Assembly (NCBI RefSeq): GCF_002954705.1
Contig: NZ_MSCO01000002.1
Location: 1,230,956 to 1,294,955, forward strand
Length of the DNA: 64,000 nt
Direction: 5' to 3'
From: Aliivibrio sifiae
GTDB taxonomy: Bacteria > Pseudomonadota > Gammaproteobacteria > Enterobacterales > Vibrionaceae
Notes under the pieces: model-generated
The model's input: only the letters and a program-made list of their open reading frames with translations
Database searches by the model: none
Told to the model about the DNA's origin: nothing
Part shown: positions 1-9,094 of the stretch, piece by piece
How positions within the stretch are numbered: position 1 is the first letter of the stretch
Layout: every line of letters starts with the position of its first letter
Translations under genes and position numbers: made by a program

Positions 1-1
1 A

Positions 2-700
2 GTGACTGTTGCTCTGTTATACGTAATGCTAAAACCAAACCTCAATGAAGTATTTGAACTTAACCATGAACCTGTAACGTGGGATAAAGGTAAAATCGTA
101 ACTCTAATGATCTTTGGTCTTACGGTTACTTTGTGGATTTTCAGCAAGCCAATTAATGCGATGTTAGGCGGATTCTCGAAATTCGACACCTTAGTTGCAC
201 TAATGGCTATCGTCTTACTTGGCTTCTCTCGAGTCGTTCATTGGAAAGACGTTGAAAAAACCACAGACTGGGGCGTTCTACTATTATTTGGCGGTGGTAT
301 TTGCTTAAGTAACATCTTAAAAGCAACAGGGACAAGCAGCTTCTTAGCACACAGCCTTAGCGATATTTTATCTCAAGCTGGGATTCTATTTACCATACTA
401 ACCGTTGCCGCCTTCGTTGTATTCTTAACAGAGTTTGCAAGTAATACAGCAAGTGCTGCATTATTGATCCCTGTATTTGCGAGCGTAGCAGAGGTGCTTG
501 GTATCTCTCCTGTTGTGTTATCTGCCATGATAGCTATCTCAGCCTCATGTGCCTTTATGCTACCAGTTGCAACACCACCTAACGCCATTGTATTCGGCTC
601 TGGTCACATAAAACAATCAGAGATGATGCGTGTAGGGGTTTACCTAAACTTAGTGTGTATTGTTATCTTAACTGCGTTTGCTTCTATCTTCTGGGCGTAA
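2..700 (+). CDS. DASS/SLC13-family anion symporter, C-terminal part
   Basis: This is the last 232 residues of a sodium-coupled divalent anion (dicarboxylate or sulfate) symporter of the inner membrane; the start lies outside the window and the GTG at position 2 is only the first in-frame codon visible. Several hydrophobic segments surround the family's conserved SNT-type motif ([15 protein letters not shown], about residues 144-158), and the second signature [17 protein letters not shown] lies about 40 residues further on. These two regions form the paired sodium and substrate sites in the family. The exact substrate cannot be told. A strong hairpin terminator follows at once, so this is the end of its transcript. 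Family assignment is secure. Confidence 0.9.
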   Translation: MTVALLYVMLKPNLNEVFELNHEPVTWDKGKIVTLMIFGLTVTLWIFSKPINAMLGGFSKFDTLVALMAIVLLGFSRVVHWKDVEKTTDWGVLLLFGGGICLSNILKATGTSSFLAHSLSDILSQAGILFTILTVAAFVVFLTEFASNTASAALLIPVFASVAEVLGISPVVLSAMIAISASCAFMLPVATPPNAIVFGSGHIKQSEMMRVGVYLNLVCIVILTAFASIFWA

Positions 701-722
701 TTAAGACCGCTAAAAACAACAA

Positions 723-755
723 CGGCCTCTGTTAAACACAGAGGCCGCATTTTTT
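723..755. terminator. intrinsic terminator, probably bidirectional
   Basis: A perfect 10-bp stem (723-732 with 738-747, loop TAAAC) is followed by a T run at 750-755. It sits between the symporter end and the convergent gene that stops at 777. A-rich sequence on the other side (CTAAAAACAACAA) would give a T-rich tail on the minus strand too. Confidence 0.85.
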
Positions 756-776
756 ACGGTGGTTAGTCATTATCGA

Positions 777-1724
777 TTAATGCCAAAATTCATCATTCGG
801 ATCATTCTCTTCGCACCATTCTTTTACCGACCTTGCATTTAAATACGATTGCAAACCATCAAACAAAGCAAAAGCCATAGGGCCACCTAAATGCTCAAAC
901 TCATCAAAGAATGCATCTTCTTGTTCAACCAATGCACCTAGATTAATGCACTGATTTTTAATCGCCCATTCTATTGCTTTAGGCTGAGCGACCATACCAT
1001 CAATTGATACAGGCACTAAAGGCAGTGTTTGAACCGTTTGATTTGATAATTCAGACTCTGCAATATCGGCCTTATCCTGCTCTTGGTTTAAGACTTCATT
1101 AATAATGGTATTACGGTCTCTGCTTGAAATGTTTCGATTTAACTCAGCAATACGTAAAGCATAAGCAAAACGCTCAGAACCAACGATTTCAATTAAGGTT
1201 TCAAGTAAGACAAGATCCAACGACAATGCTTTCACATGGTATTCAATACACGCTTGAATACTCAAATAACGCACACCATTAAACTCATAACCACAACTTT
1301 CATCATACCCATCAAGCGGTTCACCATCGACAGCAATATTCCAACCAACATACTCAACTCGCTCTTTTGCGATTTCATACATCGGCCATGCACTTTTACC
1401 AAACCCTTCCAAGATAGCACCGTGAAACTCTGAGTCTTCTAACTCTTCTTTTGTCCACTGTAACCCTATACCTAAATGTTTAGCATATTTGTTCATTAAG
1501 GCATGTTTAATGTTATCTCGAAATGACCAGATAGATTCAACCACACCACCCGTAGGTAAAGATAAGCACTCTTTACAAGCCGGTAACTCAATTGGCTGAT
1601 GCGATATTTGTGCAATTTGGTGGGATGACTTTGGAAAAGAAAGGAGATCAAACGAGGGCTCACCACAGAACCAACAGGCATGTCTGAGGTTAAAAGGAAT
1701 ATCAATAAGAGAGTAGTGAACCAT
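777..1724 (-). CDS. conserved hypothetical protein with N-terminal four-cysteine zinc motif
   Basis: I do not recognise a named family. The 315-residue protein begins with a likely treble-clef or zinc-ribbon-like motif: C17-x2-C20 (CWFC) and C50-x2-C53 (CKEC), the usual spacing of a structural zinc site. The rest is soluble, acidic and probably mostly helical, ending in DPNDEFWH. There is no signal peptide or membrane segment, so it is probably cytoplasmic. It stands alone, converging on the symporter gene with a shared terminator. A nucleic-acid or protein-binding role would fit the cysteine motif but is not shown by the sequence. Confidence 0.7.
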   Translation of the reverse strand: MVHYSLIDIPFNLRHACWFCGEPSFDLLSFPKSSHQIAQISHQPIELPACKECLSLPTGGVVESIWSFRDNIKHALMNKYAKHLGIGLQWTKEELEDSEFHGAILEGFGKSAWPMYEIAKERVEYVGWNIAVDGEPLDGYDESCGYEFNGVRYLSIQACIEYHVKALSLDLVLLETLIEIVGSERFAYALRIAELNRNISSRDRNTIINEVLNQEQDKADIAESELSNQTVQTLPLVPVSIDGMVAQPKAIEWAIKNQCINLGALVEQEDAFFDEFEHLGGPMAFALFDGLQSYLNARSVKEWCEENDPNDEFWH

Positions 1725-1793
1725 AGGGTTTCCAAGCTAAAGAAGAAAACCCTATTTTACCCAATAATTTGCATTAAGAAAGAAAAGGTGTGA

Positions 1794-1916
1794 TTACTCT
1801 TTTTCTCTTAAAATACGGAATGTGTGTATTGCCATCGGAATTAACACAATCGCTAAAACAACGATTAAAAATTCCATAAATACCATGAATGAACTCTGAG
1901 AACCATTTAAGAACAT
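1794..1916 (-). CDS. small single-pass membrane protein, 40 aa
   Basis: This short ORF starts with ATG at 1914-1916, preceded by an AGGG ribosome binding site about 8 nt upstream. It encodes a polar start (MFLNGSQSS), one hydrophobic helix (about residues 10-32, FMVFMEFLIVVLAIVLIPMA) and a basic tail ending in REKE. The size and layout resemble two other tiny membrane proteins in this window (24793-24915 and 61896-61991). Function unknown. It is supported by the binding site, the coherent helix and the charged tail, not by recognised homology. Confidence 0.55.
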   Translation of the reverse strand: MFLNGSQSSFMVFMEFLIVVLAIVLIPMAIHTFRILREKE

Positions 1917-2210
1917 CTCATTACCCTATGTTGTTTAAGCCATTACACCTAGACCAGAGACAGTTTATTTCCTGTTTCTTGTTGGTTTTTTATTGCAGAG
2001 AATACTCTCTTGCGTTTGTTATGGATCTCATTATGCTGTATTTATAAAGTAATTAGTATCATTTATTCACAAACATACGAGCATAGCTCACAAATATTTA
2101 TATAAACTAACTTACTGATATAAAACACAATTAAATGAAGTTAAGATTTAATTCTTAAAAGAAAGACAATCTTACATGCTTATTTCATCCCTCCTAATTC
2201 TCCTTCGCAA

Positions 2211-2262
2211 CTTCTTACATTGATACTTCTTACATTGATACTTCTTACATTGATACTTCTTA
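2211..2262. repeat. 15-bp tandem repeat, three full copies plus 7 bp
   Basis: The unit CTTCTTACATTGATA occurs exactly at 2211-2225, 2226-2240 and 2241-2255, followed by a partial CTTCTTA at 2256-2262. It lies about 60 bp upstream of the hydrolase gene at 2319. The rest of 1917-2318 is AT-rich with no further gene that I can support. Confidence 0.9.
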
Positions 2263-2318
2263 TCTTTTAAAAACCTTTTATTCTGTAAGCTTATAAAGTT
2301 ACGTAACAAGGATGTTAA

Positions 2319-3359
2319 GTGATATTCATATTAAGTACACGTCACCTTAAAAAGAGTTCAATACATACTCAACATATAGACGAGTCTGTTCGCGCTCATT
2401 ACCTTATTTTGCCTGATGATGCGACGAGCTCAGATCACAATATTCATCAAACAAACCAAGAGCATTGGATTGCCGATTTAACAGCCGCAGCAACCAGTGG
2501 GCACCACCCTGATCACCATCCATTAGCTCAATTTAAAACAGGAAACATTCTTTTCTTTGTGCATGGGTATAACAATAACCAAGAAGAAGTGATACAACGC
2601 CATAAACTGTTAGATAAAAACCTTAAAGAACAAGGGTTCACAGGTACGATTGTCAGTTTTGACTGGTCTTGCTCTACCTACACTTTACATGATTTAGAAG
2701 ACAGGATGGATGCTTATCAAAGTGCATTGCAATTGGTTATTTCAGGGATCACTCCATTAGCTATTAACCAACTCAACGAACGTAAAAACCAATGCGATAT
2801 TGATGTTCATTTACTTGGGCATTCAACTGGGGCTTATGTAATTAGAGAAGCATTTTACCAAGCCAGTAAAAACCGAACCTTACAACGCATTTATTGGAAC
2901 GTTAACCAAATATGTTTTATTGGGGGAGATATTGCCCAAAAATCATTACAAAACGATGACAGTAAATCAAAGCCCTTATTTGAACAATCTACTCGTATTA
3001 CTAATTACCAAAGCCCTTATGATACGGCCTTAAAAATATCAGGTATAAACCGCTCTGGACTATCTCCTCGTTGTGGACGCATAGGGATCCCGAATAATGC
3101 CCCCGATCATGTCGTTAATGTGTATTGTGGTGCCCACTGGTTATCACTCACCAGCCCTTTTTCGCAAGATACTAATGATAATTGGACCCACTCATGGCAC
3201 TTTTACTGCAAACACTTTGCGGAAGATTTAGCACAAACCTTATTAGGCGATATTGATAGGTTAGCCATACCAACCCGAGAAAGAACAAACGGAGAATTAA
3301 GCTTAAAAGTGAAAAAGCCCGTAACGATTGGGATTGTAAAAAACAGAGGGAAGCTGTGA
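2319..3359 (+). CDS. alpha/beta hydrolase (DUF900-like)
   Basis: A 346-residue soluble alpha/beta-hydrolase-fold protein of unknown substrate. The oxyanion-hole strand is VHGYNN (residues 81-86) and the nucleophile elbow is GHSTG (167-171, catalytic Ser169). This spacing, with VSFDWSC between, matches the DUF900 group of predicted serine hydrolases. The start is GTG at 2319, with AAGGA at 2308-2312 six bases upstream; no better ATG exists. There is no signal peptide. It is followed after 87 bp by a methyltransferase gene on the same strand, so the two may be cotranscribed. Esterase or lipase-like activity is inferred from the fold only. Confidence 0.8.
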   Translation: MIFILSTRHLKKSSIHTQHIDESVRAHYLILPDDATSSDHNIHQTNQEHWIADLTAAATSGHHPDHHPLAQFKTGNILFFVHGYNNNQEEVIQRHKLLDKNLKEQGFTGTIVSFDWSCSTYTLHDLEDRMDAYQSALQLVISGITPLAINQLNERKNQCDIDVHLLGHSTGAYVIREAFYQASKNRTLQRIYWNVNQICFIGGDIAQKSLQNDDSKSKPLFEQSTRITNYQSPYDTALKISGINRSGLSPRCGRIGIPNNAPDHVVNVYCGAHWLSLTSPFSQDTNDNWTHSWHFYCKHFAEDLAQTLLGDIDRLAIPTRERTNGELSLKVKKPVTIGIVKNRGKL

Positions 3360-3446
3360 GGTTGGTTGAGCTAGATAAGTGTTTATTTCATTAAAAATGA
3401 AAGCTTGCTATGATTTTAAGATACAATTTTAATAGGTTATATCATC

Positions 3447-4031
3447 ATGGTTAATAGTAATTACTATAATAGTAACGCAGATGCTTTTTTTAACGATACT
3501 ATTGATGTCGATGCAAGCTCTCTCTACCAAGAATTCATGCCTTATCTTCCTACCAATGCAAAAATTATTGATGCAGGCTGTGGCTCAGGCCGTGATACAC
3601 ACCATTTTTTAAAAAATGATCATGATGTCATTGCTTTTGATTCAAGTGAAAAGTTAAGGCAACTTGCCACAGAACGAACAAAGCACCCTATTTTACATAC
3701 TACTTTTTTGGAATTTTCAACCAAACCAGAAAGCCAAGATGCTATCTGGGCCTGTGCTTCTTTGCTTCATGTCCCAATGAATGAATTAACACAAACCTTT
3801 CTCCATTTAAGTCAATTCCTTAAAACTAATGGCATTTTCTATTGTTCATTCAAATATGGTAACAATGAAACTAACCGTAATGGTCGTCGATTTACCAATT
3901 TAAATGAGGCATTGTTAATTCAACTACTTAAATCTTCACCTTTAGTTATTAAAAAAATATGGATAACCGAAGATTTACGCTTAGGAAGAACTAATGAAAA
4001 ATGGCTAAATACCATTTTAACTAAACTATAA
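3447..4031 (+). CDS. class I SAM-dependent methyltransferase
   Basis: This 194-residue cytoplasmic protein has the S-adenosylmethionine-binding motif I IIDAGCGSGRDT at residues 40-51, followed by the acidic end of strand beta-2 (VIAFDSS). The C-terminal half has the expected strand-helix pattern (FLKTNGIFYCSFKYG). It belongs to the small-molecule type 11/25 methyltransferases; there is no DNA-methylase catalytic motif (NPPY or similar), so pairing it with the convergent HNH nuclease as a restriction-modification set is not supported. The substrate is unknown. It overlaps the end of the convergent HNH gene by 6 bp. Confidence 0.8.
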   Translation: MVNSNYYNSNADAFFNDTIDVDASSLYQEFMPYLPTNAKIIDAGCGSGRDTHHFLKNDHDVIAFDSSEKLRQLATERTKHPILHTTFLEFSTKPESQDAIWACASLLHVPMNELTQTFLHLSQFLKTNGIFYCSFKYGNNETNRNGRRFTNLNEALLIQLLKSSPLVIKKIWITEDLRLGRTNEKWLNTILTKL

Positions 4032-5153
4032 ACCTTTAAATAAAGTCATTCGGTGATGCTTCAAATATTTCTCATGTTCTCTATTTACATGAAAAGCCAT
4101 TCCATCAGTAATACCTAATACTTCTGGTTTTTCTAGCTGTCTAGAAACCATAACTTTTCCTGAATTTTCGAAAGAAATAAATCCGAGATCAAACGCTTTA
4201 TCTAAATTTGCAAGCAGCAATAAACCATTAAATTTATCTAATCGTTCAGCATTATTAGCATCTCGCCAAGGTTTAATGTGCGATGCAACTAACATCTGTG
4301 TATTTTTATATCCAGTTACCGAGCATCCCTTCCACATTTCAATAAGTTGCTTTCTAAAGGTTCCTTGTCCCATTCTGGTATTAATCATTATCGATTTTTC
4401 AGTTTGTGTAAGTTTTTTATCTTCAAAGATATTTTGAATGTCTGCTTTTACATCTATTTGAGATAAATCTGCTAAAAAACGTTGGTATGAGTTTAATGCT
4501 GCGCTATACATACTATTACCCCTGACATTAAACTTTTTAAACTTATCCAAAGATCGCACACTTTCAGAAAGACGACAAAACTCTCGAAAAGACTTCACCT
4601 CGGTTAAAGGGACATTAAGAAGCCTTTCCTGCACCATCCAATTAGAAATAGACCCTCTTATTGCTTGGGAATAATTTTTAGCTGTTTTTTCTGATTTACC
4701 AATATCAAGAAGCCATTGAATGTAGAGAGCCGTTAAATCTGATAAATTTTCCACAAGAGAGTCTTTAAAATCATTAACCACTATCGGACTTTTTAAGTAA
4801 TCAAACAATTCTGGATCTAAATAAGCATAGTCCACAGCTTTATTTGAATACCCTTTAACAAGAGAAGCATCAATACCTTCTTGATAAACTAAATGCCAAA
4901 AACCTTCACTTTTAAGATGAAAAAAAGGATTTTCAGGTGTGTCTCTATCTTGACCTTGCTTACGTTCATTGAAGAAATGAGTAAACCGATCTTTTAATGT
5001 TATATCAAGCTTAATCTTATTCTCATAGATATAACCTGCCTGTATTAAGTCCATAACTGAAAGCAACATGCAGACTTTATGAGGACTTTTTCGGCCTTTG
5101 TTACTATTCATGTTCAAGTTACGGAATTTGTCTACATAATAATCAACAGACAT
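4026..5153 (-). CDS. HNH endonuclease, restriction-like
   Basis: A 375-residue predicted DNA endonuclease. The C-terminal quarter holds the HNH module: SVTGYKNTQMLVASHIKPW, followed by NGLLLLANLDKAFDLGFISF, with the histidine of ASHI and the downstream Asn and Asp being the expected catalytic and metal-binding residues. The N-terminus (YYVDKFRNLN, then SPHKVCMLLSV) matches the helical domain common in this restriction-type group. I chose ATG at 5151-5153 because AGGA lies six bases upstream; the in-frame extension to 5225 would add a spurious hydrophobic stretch. It may take part in defence as a stand-alone nuclease. No partner methylase is adjacent. Confidence 0.8.
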   Translation of the reverse strand: MSVDYYVDKFRNLNMNSNKGRKSPHKVCMLLSVMDLIQAGYIYENKIKLDITLKDRFTHFFNERKQGQDRDTPENPFFHLKSEGFWHLVYQEGIDASLVKGYSNKAVDYAYLDPELFDYLKSPIVVNDFKDSLVENLSDLTALYIQWLLDIGKSEKTAKNYSQAIRGSISNWMVQERLLNVPLTEVKSFREFCRLSESVRSLDKFKKFNVRGNSMYSAALNSYQRFLADLSQIDVKADIQNIFEDKKLTQTEKSIMINTRMGQGTFRKQLIEMWKGCSVTGYKNTQMLVASHIKPWRDANNAERLDKFNGLLLLANLDKAFDLGFISFENSGKVMVSRQLEKPEVLGITDGMAFHVNREHEKYLKHHRMTLFKGL

Positions 5154-5239
5154 ACAGCATCCTAAAAATAAAAACCAAGCTATTATAATATTATACCTAG
5201 TAAAAAAATGAGGTATAACAATCATTTCAAAAGCTATAA

Positions 5240-5382
5240 ATATTAATAATAAAATCTAGCCCTGATTGTGACCCGTAGGGCCAAGACACAGCGAAGCGTT
5301 TTGTGGCTTGGTTGAGCCATTGGGGTTTGCGAAGAATGAGCAACCCCAATTCGCGAGATAAAGCAGGTTGCCCGAAGGGTGC
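5240..5382. other. GC-richer hairpin-dense intergenic segment
   Basis: This stretch is visibly richer in G and C than its surroundings and holds several inverted repeats. ATTGGGGTT pairs with AACCCCAAT around an 18-nt loop. AAGACACA pairs with TGTGGCTT with one mismatch. CCCT and AGGG flank the first part. It lies directly downstream of a frameshifted small gene on the minus strand. It has no long ORF. It may be a structured RNA or the non-coding end of a decayed mobile element; neither is established. Confidence 0.4.
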
Positions 5383-5618
5383 TTACATTACGTTATTTAA
5401 ATTTCGCTGTTGGTCCATGTAGACTTTTAAGCGGTTTACTCTTGATTCAATCTCTTTTTCTTTTAGCTCGCCTCGTTTCATTGCGAACTTGATGGCTTGC
5501 TGGTCGTACACGCCTTCGTTTTGCATCTTCATATTACTGATGCTGTTTTTAAGCTCTTCTTGGCTTCTGTCTCGCTCTATTGATTCGGTTTAATTTTACC
5601 AATCGCTTCTATTTTCAT
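5383..5618 (-). pseudogene. small frameshifted ORF, about 78 codons
   Basis: An ATG at 5616-5618 has a good ribosome binding site (AGAGG, five bases upstream) but the frame MKIEAIGKIKPNQ ends at TAG after 13 codons. A shift of one base restores a long polar helical protein: SIERDRSQEELKNS, then QNEGVYDQQAIKFAMKRGEL, and an end at TAA 5383-5385. The total length, 236 nt, is one base short of a multiple of three, as a single-base deletion predicts. I do not recognise the family. The gene may belong to a decayed mobile element together with the adjacent hairpin-rich segment. Confidence 0.5.
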
Positions 5619-5733
5619 GTAAACCTCTGACTTGAATGTTTTTATTATTTTCTGGAACAGTAGATCCAAGTTCAGTGGCGGTCAAGTAAAACTAAAGGCA
5701 CTCTGCATGTTGTATGAAGAATGCCTCTGTTTT

Positions 5734-6561
5734 TTACTTCATCATTGGGTAGGTGAAGAACAGTAGATGAGCAAAATTAAATAAGAAGTGGAATAACACG
5801 GCAACCCACAAACGTGAACTGTAATGGTAAGCCAAGCCATAACCTACGCCTGCTAGCGTAGCAAAAGCAACCAAGAGTAACCCGCCGCCAATGTGCGCTA
5901 AGCCAAATAATAAGCTTGCCACTGCTACGCCTGCTATCCAACCAAATCGTTTACTTAATGATTGCTGCACAAAACCACGGAAAAAGGCTTCTTCTGCTAC
6001 ACAGGTAAGCAGTAAGTTATTTAACGCAAATAACCACCACCAATGAGGAATTGTTAGCTCTGGTTGTAAAGCGCCTAGTCCCCATGCTATTGGTAATAAA
6101 CTAAATAATGGTATTGCTGTAAGCAGAAGCGCTTTTTTATTGAAGCTTGCTTTATTTCCTAACATTGCAGGATAAGCGAGTAGCAATCCAAAAAAGATGA
6201 ACGGCTTATCTAGGTTTAAGTACATTGTAAAGGGGATGCTTTGTGGGCCGGTGATAACGGCATCAAGCACTTTGGCATTGGTGAAACCGGGTATTAGGTG
6301 TAGGAAAAGAGCGACACACCAAAGGAAGATAAATAGGTAGGCACCTATCTGCCATTTGCGCTCTAGGCTTGGGGTTTTATAAGCGATAAAGAGGCCAACA
6401 ATAAGAGCAACTAAACCGATTATATTGAGTCTTTGTTCTATTAACCCCCCGATTAAACTGATACCAAGTAAAGCGAAACTGGGTTTGGTTTGATGGGCAA
6501 GAGCAAATACGATGGCTAGGGAGAGTGGCAGCCAAATCCACATTGAGATATCTAAAATCAT
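5734..6561 (-). CDS. CPBP-family intramembrane glutamic endopeptidase
   Basis: A 275-residue polytopic inner-membrane protein of the CAAX protease/bacteriocin-processing (CPBP, Abi) family. The diagnostic motifs are all present: EE at residues 190-191 with Arg195 (VAEEAFFRGF), His223 in LFGLAHIGGG, and His258/Asn262 in FHFLFN. About eight hydrophobic segments precede and enclose them. Family members cleave substrates within the membrane; in bacteria they are linked to bacteriocin self-immunity or surface-protein processing, but no substrate is evident here. The gene stands alone. The 177-bp gap before the rhodanese gene is AT-rich and featureless. Confidence 0.88.
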   Translation of the reverse strand: MILDISMWIWLPLSLAIVFALAHQTKPSFALLGISLIGGLIEQRLNIIGLVALIVGLFIAYKTPSLERKWQIGAYLFIFLWCVALFLHLIPGFTNAKVLDAVITGPQSIPFTMYLNLDKPFIFFGLLLAYPAMLGNKASFNKKALLLTAIPLFSLLPIAWGLGALQPELTIPHWWWLFALNNLLLTCVAEEAFFRGFVQQSLSKRFGWIAGVAVASLLFGLAHIGGGLLLVAFATLAGVGYGLAYHYSSRLWVAVLFHFLFNFAHLLFFTYPMMK

Positions 6562-6738
6562 AGCAAGTCCTTTAAAAGTAATAGCGACGTCTAAGCGCGT
6601 CTTAAATGTGAAGCTAAGCCTACTTATATGTTGCTACAATGAAAAGATAAATACGCTTTTTTGTCGCTATTTTTTAAAAAATTTGCATTAAATGAATATA
6701 TTTTAAGCAATAACCTTTTGATGGTTTCTAAACGCTAT

Positions 6739-7089
6739 TTATTTTGTCGGTTGGCTTGAGAGCATTTCATCTAAACCACCGCCGTTGTGCACTTGAGTAA
6801 AGCCTTCTTGTTGTAGGTAAGTCATGGCTTTTCCTGAGCGATTACCGCTGCGGCAATACACTACAATTGGGGTGTTTTTGTCTATGTCTGCAAAGGCGGT
6901 ATTTACGGTGTTTAATGGAAGATTTGCGGCTCCCTTTACGTGTCCTTGGTTAAATTCGTTAGGAGTGCGTACATCAATTAATAACGCGCCGTGATCGACA
7001 AGGTGCCACGCTTTATCGCTTCGCTCTGATGCCCAGCTAGTAAAAGATGTGATGGCAAGTAGCAGACATAATCCCACTTTGGTTTTCAT
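6739..7089 (-). CDS. periplasmic single-domain rhodanese (PspE/GlpE-like)
   Basis: A 116-residue thiosulfate or persulfide sulfurtransferase-like protein. Residues 1-20 form a signal peptide (MKTKVGLCLLLAITSFTSWA, cut after the Ala), so it should act in the periplasm. The rhodanese domain follows with LLIDVRTPNEF and the active loop C79-RSGNRS, in which Cys79 would carry the persulfide. The size and export match PspE-type proteins. It is a single gene; no partner is adjacent. Substrate is unknown, and thiosulfate, thioredoxin or other thiols are all possible. Confidence 0.88.
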   Translation of the reverse strand: MKTKVGLCLLLAITSFTSWASERSDKAWHLVDHGALLIDVRTPNEFNQGHVKGAANLPLNTVNTAFADIDKNTPIVVYCRSGNRSGKAMTYLQQEGFTQVHNGGGLDEMLSSQPTK

Positions 7090-7184
7090 TTATTGTCCTT
7101 GTTAAATGCTTAGTAAAATTTGTCTTATTTTAATCTGGATTGTATTTCCCGTATAAAATGTTGATCGTATTTATAGGCGAGATC

Positions 7185-7236
7185 AAAAAAAGCCAGCGTA
7201 TTCATCTCTATAAGGGAATAACACTGGCTTTCTTTT
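7185..7236. terminator. terminator hairpin downstream of peptide transporter gene
   Basis: AAAGCCAG (7189-7196) pairs with CTGGCTTT (7224-7231), extended imperfectly by CGTATTC/GAATAAC. An A run precedes the left arm and T-rich sequence follows the right arm, so it can end transcripts from either side. It serves the minus-strand gene ending at 7277. Confidence 0.75.
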
Positions 7237-7276
7237 TGTATCAACCGAATTAAATTAGGCTGATTAACTTTCTTTA

Positions 7277-8761
7277 TTATGCGCTAGCAACTTCTGTTTG
7301 CTCTGGTGTTTCACCACGAATAATACGTGTTAGCTTAGGAGCTATCATCAGTGTAATTACCGCTACGATAGCTGTTGCGTAACCAATTTTACCAAACACA
7401 TCGCTGTAGATAGCTAATGTTTGGTTTGCATCAGTTAAACCTGCTGGAGCTGTAGTTAATGCTGCAACCCAACCTGCAATAACCGCTGCGGTTGCTGAAG
7501 TTAAGAACCACATGCCCATTGCAAAGCCCATCATGCGTTGTGGTACTAGTTGTGCCACCATCGCAAGACCTAAACCAGAAACCAATAGCTCACCTAATGA
7601 TTGGAAGGCGTAACAAGCCACTAACCAGTTTGAACTCATAATTCCTTTTGCATTTGCAAAGTTAGCGCCGAATTTTAGAACAAGGAAAGACAAAGCACAC
7701 AGCACCATACCAAATGCGAATTTGTATGGCATTGCAAAGCGCTCACCTAGGTTGTTGTAAGCAATTGCTAGAATTGGGCTCGCTACCATTATCCAGAATG
7801 GATTTAATGCTTGGAACTGCTCTGGTGCTACCGATAAGCCAAACAAGTTATGTTCGATATTATGAATAGCGAAGAAGTTTAGTGATGTTGGCATTTGGAA
7901 GTAAAGCACGAAGAACACCACGCCTTGCAGCATTAGTGCAAACGCAACGAGCATTTTTGCACGCTCTAATCCTTGGATCTTGAATGCTTCTTTCATGTAA
8001 AGAACAACGATTGATACACCAACAACAACCAAGATAGCGTGAGCATAAAATAAATGCTGTAGCAGTATTGAACATAATAAGCTCAATGCAACCGCACCTG
8101 CCACTACGCCTAAATAACGCGCTTTATTTACTGCAATAAGATCAGGTTCTGAACCGACACCTTTCACCATGCGAGAGCACATTAGGAAGTTAATCACGGT
8201 AATGATCAAACCAACGGCACTGACACTAAACGCCATACCATAGCCAAACTGACTTGCTATCCATGGGATAAGTAACATCGAGAAAAATGAACCAAGGTTA
8301 ATCGCCATGTAATACATGGTAAATGCACCATCTAAACGCTTATCGTCTTGATCGTATACTTTAGCCAGTAAACTTGATGGGTTTGCTTTAAATAGACCAT
8401 TACCCATAGTAATGAAGCCCATTGCAACATAGATAAGACCTGAACCACCAATATTTCCTGCCGATGCAGATACACCTAATAGTGCGTAACCAATGGTGAG
8501 TATGAATGCTCCGAGTGTGATGGTTCGTTTAGTTCCTATGACTTTATCACCAACCCAACCACCAATGGCGACAGAGCCAAAGATTAATGCTGAGAATGCA
8601 CCGAAAAGAATGAAAGACTCTGACTCTGACATTCCTAAAATTTTAACCAAATAAACGGCTAAGATTGCTTGCATGCCGTAGAAGCCAAAACGCTCCCAAA
8701 ACTCGATAGAAAAGATTAAATAAAACTGCTTAGGCTGCTTGAATACATTCAAGTTAGACAT
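7277..8761 (-). CDS. dtpA: proton-coupled di/tripeptide transporter, POT family (DtpA-like)
   Basis: A 494-residue major-facilitator carrier that imports di- and tripeptides with protons across the inner membrane. The family's proton-coupling motif is intact as E20-FW-E23-R24-F25. The signatures GNGLFKANPSSLL and FTMYYMAINLGSFF follow, and the whole sequence matches the E. coli DtpA/DtpB type closely, including FYLIFSIEFWERFGFYG and QMPTSLNFFAIHN. About twelve to fourteen membrane helices are visible. It is a single-gene unit with a terminator at 7189-7231. It is followed upstream by a second POT gene in the same direction, 333 bp away, so separate promoters are likely. Confidence 0.88.
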   Translation of the reverse strand: MSNLNVFKQPKQFYLIFSIEFWERFGFYGMQAILAVYLVKILGMSESESFILFGAFSALIFGSVAIGGWVGDKVIGTKRTITLGAFILTIGYALLGVSASAGNIGGSGLIYVAMGFITMGNGLFKANPSSLLAKVYDQDDKRLDGAFTMYYMAINLGSFFSMLLIPWIASQFGYGMAFSVSAVGLIITVINFLMCSRMVKGVGSEPDLIAVNKARYLGVVAGAVALSLLCSILLQHLFYAHAILVVVGVSIVVLYMKEAFKIQGLERAKMLVAFALMLQGVVFFVLYFQMPTSLNFFAIHNIEHNLFGLSVAPEQFQALNPFWIMVASPILAIAYNNLGERFAMPYKFAFGMVLCALSFLVLKFGANFANAKGIMSSNWLVACYAFQSLGELLVSGLGLAMVAQLVPQRMMGFAMGMWFLTSATAAVIAGWVAALTTAPAGLTDANQTLAIYSDVFGKIGYATAIVAVITLMIAPKLTRIIRGETPEQTEVASA

Positions 8762-9094
8762 AAATAAATCCCTGTGTATGTTGTGGTTATTTGCTTTGCT
8801 TTTTTTATTAATTGCACTGCCAACTTACGTATTTAACATTTAGTTATCACTAGCCATAAATGAAATCTAAATTACCGATTTTGAAATTATCAATAAGAGA
8901 CAAGGAAATCAATAATTTACAAATATATACACAAGGAAACATTTAGTAACATTTTGTGCTAACATAATATTGACAAAGCAAAGATGACTTCATTGTAGGG
9001 ACTAATAAATTATAAGGATAATAAAGGACTTACAAAAAAAGGCGTAATATAGGCAACAACAGACGCCATTGTCTGCTGCTACTCATAAGAAGAA
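8762..9094. other. 333-bp intergenic region between two POT genes
   Basis: AT-rich and without a supportable ORF. It must hold the promoter of the gene starting at 8761. Near the other end GGCGT (9041-9045) and ACGCC (9063-9067) form a weak stem which, read on the minus strand, is followed by seven T residues; this could be the terminator of the gene ending at 9095. Confidence 0.5.

Noticed and set aside
3447-5153. A restriction-modification system formed by the methyltransferase and the HNH nuclease
   Set aside because: The methyltransferase has small-molecule-type motifs and no DNA-methylase catalytic motif, and the two genes are convergent, not cotranscribed.
4026-5225. The longer HNH protein starting at 5225 with a hydrophobic N-terminal segment
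   Set aside because: The internal ATG at 5153 has AGGA six bases upstream and gives the usual family N-terminus; the extension has neither.
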